Source of the DNA: Pelargonium x hortorum
Taxonomy: Eukaryota; Streptophyta; Magnoliopsida; Geraniales; Geraniaceae
Direction of reading: 5' to 3'
Length of the DNA: 42,271 nucleotides
Assembly: GCA_036897525.1 (NCBI GenBank)
Contig: JAYMTJ010000080.1
Coordinates: 1-42,271 of the forward strand
In this document: piece after piece, positions 24,176 through 32,002 of the stretch
Numbering within the stretch: position 1 is the stretch's first letter
Layout: every line of letters starts with the position of its first letter
The notes under the pieces: generated by a model
The model's database searches: none
What the model was told of the DNA's origin: nothing
Seen by the model: only the letters and a program-made list of their open reading frames with translations
Translations under genes and position numbers: made by a program

Positions 24176-26423
24176 GCAGCAGGAGAGTTTTAGTACGAAC
24201 CACCTTACACTATAAGACCAGAAACTGGAAAAAACAGGCTTTCACTTGAAACTGAAACTCAAATCTTAAATTAATACCCAGCTAGAGCTAAGCAACTCTA
24301 ACTTTCTTACTCTTTATAAAGCAAAGAAACCCAATCCTAGGTTCCCAAAAACCCTTGCTCAAAATAGCTCATATAATGACAGAAATCCAATCTCATCAAT
24401 TGGAAAAGGACACTCTCAAGTAAAAAACTGAAAGACTGTGCAGAGAATGTTAATCAAGGAGAAACTCTCAAGGAGAAAGCCAAAGAGATTGTTCTTTCAA
24501 GAGGACTGTGAAGGCAAAGAGACTGTAATGGCAAAGGGTTTACTAAGGAAATAACTATCAAGGCAAAGAAAGAGACTGTAAATGCTATCGGAAAAGAAGT
24601 CGTGGTTGAGCAATAGAATGAAACCTTTGTCTATGGTAATGGTACCTACTCGAAACTTCAGGAAATAGCTTTGTCGAGACGATATCCATTTTGGAATTTA
24701 TCATAGCATAAAGGAGATCTTTTCTATACTGGATATAATAGACTATTTAAGAGCATACATTAAGGACTGTTTACCTTGCTAAGATAGAGCTCCACCTAGT
24801 ACACAGGCTATCAAAGGACAGACTGTCAAGAACATAGAGTGTCCTTCCGCATTAATGTTAGCATTCCTTCTTAGGCAAGACTACAAACAAAGAATTCCTA
24901 CACTTGCAAGGGACTCTTTACTATTGGGCTGATAGAGACTATCAACAACTGGGATCTCCTTCCGTCCATAAACCCTTTCTATTCAAACGGATCCTCTTTC
25001 TATGATAGCAACTTATATACTTTAAACACTGTCAAATGGGATTCCCCTCAAGAACCTTTGTCATAGCCTTAACTTAAATCGAATTCCAAAGTTATTGGCT
25101 TGAAACAAATTCCTTATCTAGAAAATAGAGTCAATAGACTAGTGTTAAATTAGTAAAGGTAACCTCTCCTTAAAAGTACTAACAAAGCAAAGAAAACAAA
25201 GGAATTCTTACAAGTTTAGGATGGCCAAAGATTAATAGAGTTACTTTATTTACATCCTTGACTTCCTAAAGATCTTGAAGTCCTAGGAATAGACTCGATT
25301 AACAGCAAACAATAGAATTTTAGAACATAAGACAGATTCATCTATGCACTACAGGCTTTCTCTCCTTTCTTTAACAACCCTTAAACAACAAAGGACAAGA
25401 ACTCCTAGCTTGGCAGGCATTAACAGCTAGAGCTATCCCTGGCAACAATTAAGTTCCTAAAAACTATCTCAGATTTTCTAAAATACTAAACTCCTGAATT
25501 AGGACTATACTACTCTCATATACTCTCATAAGCACTTGCCTAAAGAACAGAGGTAAAGCATTAACAAAAAAAAAAATAGCTATACCCGGAAGTCACGAAA
25601 TAGAGTTGGTTTACCGAATTTGAAGCCGATTGGCACTGTGTCACAAGAAAAGGACTTCATTCTCCTAGAGTCCGTGGAATTAGTAATTGTTGCCTCTGTG
25701 TTACCTCTGTACAGCATAGTAAGCTCTATAGCTATACCATCATAAGAAGATAGAGCCAGTATTGATTGAATCCAAAACAAAAGATATAAACAAGATAAAA
25801 TCGTTCTCTCTGAATAGTAAGACCCCGGCAGCAACAGCAGCTATATCTCCTTTATTAACTAACAGCATACCGGGAAGGACTGCTAAGAAAGATTGACAGA
25901 GACTTCATTATGTTCCTGATTAGATTAAAGGAATTAGAATACTAAGATAGGATTTTCTAGTTAGTTAGGTTAGGAATTCTCATAAACTGTTGAATACCAA
26001 TTAGTAGCACCGGCTACAAAGGACAGCGAAGAAACCATCTTAAGAGAATTAGTTCTTATATTCCTTTACAGCTTTACATACTTGCTTCAGAAAGAGAGCT
26101 ACTAAGTAATAGAGTTATATCCTAAACTCAAATCCCAACATCTCAACAAAGAAATAAATCTCTTATCCTAAATTCTTTATCGGCAATGTCACTAGTACAG
26201 CTTTATCCGATTAGTTACTGGTTTAGCTCCAATATAATATTGAAAGAATTGTTACCTCTGTACATAAGACATTAGAGTAAGCGATACCATTCTTTAAGAG
26301 CGTGAACTGTTAAATCTGTTATCCTTTATTTGCTAGCTTTACCAAGTCTTTTATTATAGAGTTTCTTCCTTATCTATATACGAGATATACGAGTAAAAGA
26401 TAGTCCATATTGTTGTATGTTAT
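24176..26423. other. Intergenic DNA with A/G-rich repeat-like patch
   Basis: The plus strand is rich in A. From 24431 to 24595 short phrases recur (AAAGACTGTG, CAAGGAGAAA, GGCAAAGAGACTGTAA, GGCAAAGAAAGAGACTG), which looks like a decayed short tandem array. AGACTGTCAAGAACATAGAG at about 24817 is a further echo. No coding frame with a recognisable motif was found. The minus-strand frame at 25580-25834 (84 codons) is unassigned. Confidence 0.45.
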
Positions 26424-26500
26424 ACCTCATGCTCCCAGTAGCTTATCGCTTTGGAGGATAGAAACCTTAGTAGTAGTACATGCATACATCTACCCAACAG
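26424..26500 (-). repeat. Dispersed GATAAGC element, copy 9 (inverted, long)
   Basis: On the minus strand it reads GTTGGGTAGATGTATGC, a variable stretch, CTAAGGTTTCTATCCTCC, then AAAGCGATAAGCTACTGGGA and GCATGAGG. It gives the clearest statement of the family consensus and matches the direct copy at 10970-11056 over its whole length. Confidence 0.65.
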
Positions 26501-26607
26501 AAACGTAGTGAGGAAATGCTTAATAGTCTTATAGCATACTTAACCCTTACACTAGAAGCTACATCAACTGAAAACCGAATTCTTTATTGTAAAGCACTGT
26601 TGAGAGG

Positions 26608-27070
26608 CACTTCTTACAATTTTCTTGTTTTTGGGTATAGGGGAAGCTTGCTTTTTTAACCGGTAAGCTCCTGTTATCTAAATCGGGTTTTTGACTACTT
26701 TTGCGTATAGGGGAAAACGCTACTTTTTAAAACCATAGGAAATCTCTCGTTTATAGAGCTAGTTTACCTTGATAATGCTTATAATCCCAAGGAAAGTACC
26801 ATCCATTTGAGGGGAATTTCATACAATTTTAGCACTTTTTCATGTAGAGCAATCCTAGATTTCCTAAAACTCAATACCGATTCTATATACAAAATAAGCT
26901 TTTCAGTACTTTTTCTGTAGTAGGGGGAATCCTACTTTTTTCGGAACCCTAGGAAATAAGAATTAGCTATTCAGTTGCCCTTAGGAATACCTCTAATTCC
27001 AGGTAAAGAGCTGTCCATTTTGGAGGAATTTTATAGACTTTTATGCATTTTGCATATAGAGTGGTCGAAC
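26608..27070 (+). repeat. Diverged tandem repeat, unit about 210 bp
   Basis: Two nearly full units (26691-26901 and 26902-27070) and a partial first unit (26608-26690) follow one another. Shared blocks in order are TA-GGGGAA, CTACTTTTT, AACC-TAGGAAAT, TAGCTA or GAGCTA, AAT-CC-AGG-AAAG, TCCATTTTGAGG and AATTT-ATA-ACTTTTA-GCA. The first unit ends early after TAGGGGAAGCTTGCTTTTTTAA. Many substitutions separate the units, so the duplication is not recent. I see no coding capacity. Confidence 0.65.
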
Positions 27071-28141
27071 TTTTTTATCAACTTTCACTAAAAAGGAGAG
27101 GGGATCTCGGTCAGAGCAAAGCCTTCCCTCAACATAGTACTAATACACTAACTAACCTTCTAATACAATATAGTATATCCTTCTTTAACCTATACATTCT
27201 ACCTACTACTACAATGCATACTAATACGTACTAACTACCTAGCTCCAATAGCTACAATAAGCTCTTTCCTCTACATGCCCTATACCCCCTATTATATAAG
27301 ATTATATGAGTTAGGTACTACTTAGATAAGTACAGCTACGCACGTTCCTATGATTGCTACTCTTGCTAGGTCTCCTATGGCTTCTCCTTCTTCTGCTTCT
27401 ACCTCTAACTCTCCTCCTCATAATACAGGAATACAGAATTTAGCTCAAAGAAAGAAGTCAATTAAAACTAAGAAATAAAGTACAAGAATTAAAAAGAGTA
27501 AGAAGAAGTCGGTATTTGCTTTTGCGTATTCATGTGCCCTCTATAATAAACAATTACACTACTACGACCTTCCTCCGTTAGCGCTACAGTCGGTAAGGTA
27601 GATTCACTCATATACAATTTAGGAACTACCTTCCCTATTGATAAAGAAATAAGACAGTGAAGAATATCTCCTATAAAAATAGAAAATAAAAGAAAAACGA
27701 TACTAAAGGGCAACCCTCTCCTTAAAAGAATTGCCTAAAGTATATGAACAACTAATCTACACACGAATGCACTAGCTACAAAAAGACGCCGGGGAATCCT
27801 AATACAATCTAGTAGCTTCATCCCATGTTAGCCTTACCTCCCCTACTAGATTTAGGTATAATGCCGCTTTCTCTATCTATACATTCCCGGCTCCCCTATT
27901 AGGCTTATTAGGTTTTATAGGTATATCTCTTGCTCTGCCTCCTGTTACTCACCTCTATAGCTAGTACAATAACTCAAGTAACTCGGGGCTACAAGATACA
28001 GAAGAAGAAAGGCATAGCTCATATAGCTCACAATAAGAAGAGGAAATGCAAGGGTAGAAGCAAAGAAACGAAGAGGTATGAAATGCTATACAAATTGAAT
28101 GAATCTTTATATAGATGATTAGATTATAAGCTTTGTTGAAA
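27071..28141. other. Intergenic DNA with dispersed-repeat tail words
   Basis: The stretch holds the ACTAATAC/ACTAACTAC word type (27140-27240) and GCTACTCTTGCTAGG (27356-27370), which also occur after GATAAGC elements elsewhere, but no core was found here. A purine-rich block at 28008-28060 echoes 15836-15910. Short frames at 27489-27713 (minus, 74 codons) and 27930-28118 (plus, 62 codons) have no recognisable motif. Confidence 0.45.
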
Positions 28142-28153
28142 AGAAATTCTTGA

Positions 28154-28240
28154 CAACTTTTCTACTATATAGAGACAGAGTCGGACTGAGCCTCTTCAGC
28201 TTACACTGCAGTTGAAGCACCTAAAGGAGAATTTGGTGTC
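28154..28240 (+). pseudogene. nad7: nad7 C-terminal fragment
   Basis: Read in frame, 28190-28240 encodes ASSAYTAVEAPKGEFGV. This matches, apart from one residue, the conserved C-terminal segment of NAD7, the 49-kDa subunit of respiratory complex I (plants have ASS-T-YTAVEAPKGEFGV). The preceding codons (LFYYIETESD) can be aligned loosely with the usual HHFELYTEGFSVP. The frame carries a TGA at 28187-28189 inside the match and another TGA at 28151-28153. After GV it meets a TGA at 28241-28243 instead of the expected FLVSNG continuation, and I cannot find the remaining roughly 55 C-terminal residues nearby. It is most simply a gene scrap left by recombination. A spliced or edited exon is possible but less likely, because the boundary does not correspond to a plant nad7 intron site that I know. 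The same frame runs on, with one TAA at 28277, into orf143. Confidence 0.7.
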
Positions 28241-28333
28241 TGAAAGACTGATACAGAACTCAAACCTACCCATCAATAACGGGCATACGCCGCCGATAAA
28301 ATAAAGGAGCAAATAAAAAAGAAAGAACTCAAA

Positions 28334-28765
28334 ATGCTCCTTACCAAGGAAGAGTCTAAAAAGGTGTTCTTTCTTCTTTTCTGTCTTCTAACTCTCCTCT
28401 TTGTAGCGTCTATATCTGCGAACCCAGATTTCTTTGTTCTCACCCTGCAAAGAAGCGCGGGTTTTTGCGTGCCTTTTATATGGGCCACTATTGTTGTACT
28501 CGCCTGTCTCCTCGTTTCTCGGGGGGATTCTAGGCTCGAGGTCAAAATAGCATCTTTTTACCTGTGTCTTGAAACAGGGCTTCTTATCATCCTGTTTGGG
28601 GTGATAGTCATGACTTTGTTACATGTGGCGCTAGTAGAAACCCCTGCCCAAATTGAGGTGTTGCAGCAGGTGGTATCCTCGAATGCCCAGATCAAAGTGC
28701 CCTCAGGGATGCGGTTCGGGTTGACAGGTATGGAAGTCTTCCCCCACCCCCCTAAGGCTCCCTAG
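28334..28765 (+). CDS. orf143, unidentified membrane protein
   Basis: I do not recognise this 143-residue frame. It starts on ATG and has three hydrophobic segments, roughly residues 11-29, 43-62 and 72-100. A polar C-terminal tail (102-143) ends in a Pro-rich stretch. The N-terminus before the first segment is charged (TKEESKK). Two counted 60-base lines inside it are 48% and 53% G+C, clearly higher than the flanking DNA, so its origin may differ. Its stop lies 99 nt before the atp8 start on the same strand, and a nad7 fragment lies just upstream in the same frame. The 18 codons before the ATG are also open (AYAADKIKEQ and so on), so a longer product with a non-ATG or edited start cannot be excluded. 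It does not match nad3, nad4L, nad6, sdh3, sdh4, atp6, atp9 or ccm/tat genes as I know them. The layout resembles the orphan membrane frames linked to male sterility in some plants; that is inference. Confidence 0.6.
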   Translation: MLLTKEESKKVFFLLFCLLTLLFVASISANPDFFVLTLQRSAGFCVPFIWATIVVLACLLVSRGDSRLEVKIASFYLCLETGLLIILFGVIVMTLLHVALVETPAQIEVLQQVVSSNAQIKVPSGMRFGLTGMEVFPHPPKAP

Positions 28766-28864
28766 CGGTCTTCTCTCATTCATTTTATTAAACTTTTTTT
28801 CTAGTTGGATCCTATTTGTTTTACATACCCGAAGCGGCGCCAGCATAAAAAAAGCAAACTTTAT

Positions 28865-29323
28865 ATGCCTCAACTCGATACCTTTACCTATTTCACGCAA
28901 ATATTCTGGCTCCTGATCTTCTTCGTGTTGTTTTATACTGCTATTTGGAACAATACAAATGGAGTCATAGGCATCAGTAGAATACTGAAACTTAGAAAGA
29001 ACCTTCTTTCTTATCAATTGAAGATTATCACAAAGGAAGATACCCTGGGTGTAGAATCCTCTATTCTCAATAAGAGCTTTACCACCTGCACCTCTTTTAT
29101 GTGCTCTGGTTTACTACGGGCGTCTGAATGGTGTGAATCTGCCGTCTTGCAAATAAAAAGGCAATGTAAAAAGAGTCGTTTGCTCGCAGCTTTCGGCGAA
29201 ATAAAAGCATGTAGAAAGATAGAAATCGAGCTCTTTTCTAGGTTTTCTTGTATCCCTTCGGCAGCAACAGGAGGCCAAGAAGGAATAAGACTCCACACCC
29301 TCCTTACTCAAAACAATCTTTAA
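28865..29323 (+). CDS. atp8: ATP synthase F0 subunit 8
   Basis: This encodes subunit 8 of the mitochondrial ATP synthase (formerly orfB or ymf19), a small membrane subunit of the F0 proton channel region. The ATG at 28865 is chosen because the product then begins MPQLDTFTYFTQ, the standard plant N-terminus. An upstream TTG in the same frame (28805) would add 20 residues without family support. One membrane helix spans about residues 10-28, followed by the conserved GISRILKLR (36-44). The soluble C-terminal part is diverged but keeps the plant pattern, including SEWC and FGEI near the middle. The length of 152 residues is within the plant range. Trp is always TGG here, and no position clearly demands C-to-U editing. 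It lies between orf143 (99 nt upstream) and atp4 (93 nt downstream), so a shared transcript is likely. Confidence 0.93.
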   Translation: MPQLDTFTYFTQIFWLLIFFVLFYTAIWNNTNGVIGISRILKLRKNLLSYQLKIITKEDTLGVESSILNKSFTTCTSFMCSGLLRASEWCESAVLQIKRQCKKSRLLAAFGEIKACRKIEIELFSRFSCIPSAATGGQEGIRLHTLLTQNNL

Positions 29324-29416
29324 AACTTAACTTAGAGTCTATCTAAAACTTAGGAGTCTAATTCTATCGTAATGGCTTCAATTATATGAAAATGCTTTTT
29401 AGAAACGAATTACGAG

Positions 29417-29896
29417 ATGACTACTCCCAAAAAGTTAATGTATCTTGCTCTGACTATCTGTACGCTAAGTTCAAAACAAATCATTATTTATAATGAAGAA
29501 ATCATAGTAGCTTCTTGCTTTCTAACCTTTCTCGTACTCAGCCGAAAGAACTTCGGTACAACCTTCCAAGATTTTCTTGAGGGAAGGTTGCAAGCCATTC
29601 GAGAGGAATTGCAACAATTTCTCACTCCTAACGAGGCTCTTCTTCTAAAGGCAAAAGAGGAGGAAGTCAACTTTAGGACTAGTTTACTAATTTGTAGAAG
29701 AGTAATAGAAGAATTACCAAGGTCGTATAGTACACCTGACTGTGAAAAGACAGTGAGAGTTATGTTATCCCGAACTTTGAGGAATCAGTTTTCAAGTCTT
29801 CAGAGTGTTCTTTCTTCTGGTAGAACTCGTGTTCAAGAGGATCTAATCGGTGTTTTTGATTTATCGGTTAGAGAAAGTTTTTCTAGAGGTCTTTGA
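29417..29896 (+). CDS. atp4: ATP synthase F0 subunit 4 (b-type stator)
   Basis: This is the plant mitochondrial b-like stator subunit (formerly orf25 or ymf39), which ties F1 to F0. Family marks are SSK-II-YNEE (18-28), a membrane helix at about 29-41, GRLQAI-EELQQFL-PNE (56-73), and later [17 protein letters not shown] with R-R-QED. The start ATG gives an N-terminus that aligns residue for residue with the part of land-plant atp4 beginning at their internal MQARKM. The frame closes at a TGA (29894-29896) after 159 residues, about 25-30 short of the family. If that TGA and a second one two codons later (29900-29902) are not stops, the frame runs to TAG at 29978-29980. It would then add [15 protein letters not shown], resembling the IREGLVVLRMV tail of land plants, for a total of about 187 residues. 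RNA editing of UGA to CGA, UGA as Trp, or true truncation are all possible. Confidence 0.92.
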   Translation: MTTPKKLMYLALTICTLSSKQIIIYNEEIIVASCFLTFLVLSRKNFGTTFQDFLEGRLQAIREELQQFLTPNEALLLKAKEEEVNFRTSLLICRRVIEELPRSYSTPDCEKTVRVMLSRTLRNQFSSLQSVLSSGRTRVQEDLIGVFDLSVRESFSRGL

Positions 29897-29980
29897 CATT
29901 GACTAGCGGAAGGAGTCAAACAAGCTCTGAGAGTACTTGGTCTCCTCTTGACGAGAATTCAGATACCTTGGAGTGGTTAG

Positions 29981-31932
29981 TGCAGAGTCCTCCAGCTTTT
30001 CATACTTTTATAGAACTTCCAACAATAAAGTAGACGGCTGAGTAGTCAAGCTTTAGTCCAAGATAAGAGTTTACTTTTTCATTTTGTATGAAGTGTATTT
30101 ATCTATTTTATGTCTTTTTGTAAATGCCCGTTAAACATAGTAAAGTTTTACTAATTATCCGCGAAGTCCTCTTTTCTTGTATTATAAATATACATTTACT
30201 TTTAGAAGCCTCTCTTGTAGTATAGTTTACTCGCCTTTTTATATGAAAAATGTTGTATAATGCTTTATATACTTTTTTTACACTTCGCTTTGCGAGTACT
30301 CCTTTACTTTTGTTGATTTATAGAGCTCCCTTTAGGTTTAATCAAAAAAGTGTTGTAATTAGGTACTTTTTTTTACAGGTATTCTTGTTTGACTCTTTTC
30401 ATTTTCTTTTTTTAATAAAAAGATATAAGTCTTGGACATCTAAAAAGGGGGAATTTCTGCTGTTTAATTTAATATGATAGAACACTTATATAAGTTTTTT
30501 CATTAAACTGCACCTTTCCTAGGCTAGGAAGAATTAGTCCTTACTCTTATCTAGCTTGGCTTATGTTACTGATTACCAACAAAAGGTCGGGATTTTTCCA
30601 AAGAATTCACAAAAAAAGGAGTAACTTCTAAGACCATTATACATACGTGGGCATGCCTCTAAAATAGGAACCAAAACTATTAATTCAGATGGGTCTAATT
30701 CATGTATCCCCCAAAAAAACGGACTACAAAGGGGTATACTTTCATATTTGCTTTTTTAGTTTTATTAAGTTCACGTTCACTGCCTTACTTGAAGGCTTTC
30801 TTACCTTCTTACCTAAAAAACCAACCTATATACAGTAATCCTAGTGGCAAAATACCTTAGCCCCGGGGACCCTGAACATAAGGAAATACCTAGCACCTAA
30901 TTCCGATTACTTCTTCCTAATACAATATATCAAGCAGAAACCCTTAAACCATGCTCAACTAAATACCAAACCTGTTCATGGAAGTATGGTATTCCCTCTC
31001 TAATAAGTAAGTCCCAAGTACAGTTGAAATCCCCAATAGGTGCAAAACTCTAGCTATACCATCACGAACGTTTCTATGTTAGTGCTTTCCAGTATCTCCC
31101 AGCAAGGAAAGGTAATGAAAACCTGTACTGTAAGTTCTTTAACAGGATGTTAATACTTAATGGAGCTCTTAGTATGTATGTTGTTGTAGCAGCTAGTCTA
31201 GTCTGCAAGTCCTCCTTGATACTTGGGATCTCAGGTTTCAGTTTTAATTAGAAAAGTGGGATTTCTTCTTCAGGAGTTTCTTTCAGCGGTTGCTGGCATT
31301 TTCTTAGTAAGGTAGTTTCAGAAAAGTATTGACTAACGTAAATGAAAAAGGGAGTGCCCTTAGCTTCTTTTTAGTACAGGGTGGTTTTACTTGCTGGAAT
31401 ATTTAGTGTTTAAGAGTCAAGCTTTAGAAGAGAGTCTAGTAGCCATTCTCGGATATTTCCGATTTTGAGGTCTAGTCTATTTAATTGAAATGAAATATTA
31501 ATAGAGGTAGAGCTAAAGAGCTAAAGCAAGGACTTCTAGTAATTAATAAGGCAATATAGGAAATCCTAAGCAAGCATTTAGGGAATAAATGAGTAGAGAA
31601 TCCAGTTTCCAAGCGGGTTGGTTTGCTTGGGACTGAGATGGATAGGATATAAATGTTAGTGTGCTTTCAATTGAGAGGGTTCCATCAGTAAGAATACCTT
31701 CTTAGGCTGTATAGGATGTGTGGTTGAAGTTGGTGGTAAGAGGGAAACTACTAGATTGGGAGTCTTAGAGGTTGATATTCTAGTTCCGGCTTCCAATTGG
31801 TGGAGTTTTAATAGACTCTTACTGGGATAACCATATAACAGAAAAGACTCCACCTAACTTTACTGAGACAACAGCTTAAATCACTCCAAATGTAAAACTT
31901 TCTTAAAAAAACGGGCTTGATTAATGCTTTTT
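29981..31932. other. Intergenic DNA, no gene recognised
   Basis: Downstream of atp4 I see no further gene and no strong 3' hairpin within about 100 bases of the TAG at 29980. A plus-strand frame at 30250-30477 (75 codons) is hydrophobic and Phe-rich with no motif, as expected of T-rich DNA. From 31.1 to 31.85 kb the plus strand is G/T-rich, similar in feel to the 8.8-12.5 kb zone, but I could not align a specific repeat. Confidence 0.5.
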
Positions 31933-32002
31933 GGGTTCGTATATTCATAAGGGTTATCTCCTACTTAGTGATAAGCACAAATAAGGCATGAGGAAATATG
32001 CC
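31933..32002 (+). repeat. Dispersed GATAAGC element, copy 10
   Basis: The copy reads GGGTTCGTATATTCATAAGG, then GTTATCTCCTACTTAGTGAT, AAGCACAAATAAGGCATGAGG and AAATATGCC. The order TATCTCC, GATAAGC, CATGAGG matches the family. The tail holds AAGCTGCAACAAGAAGCTAC at about 32127, comparable with tail words at 12.82 and 18.79 kb. Confidence 0.55.

Noticed and set aside
28273-29298. Minus-strand frames overlapping orf143 and atp8 (90, 104 and 94 codons)
   Set aside because: They are antisense to better-supported plus-strand frames and carry no motif.
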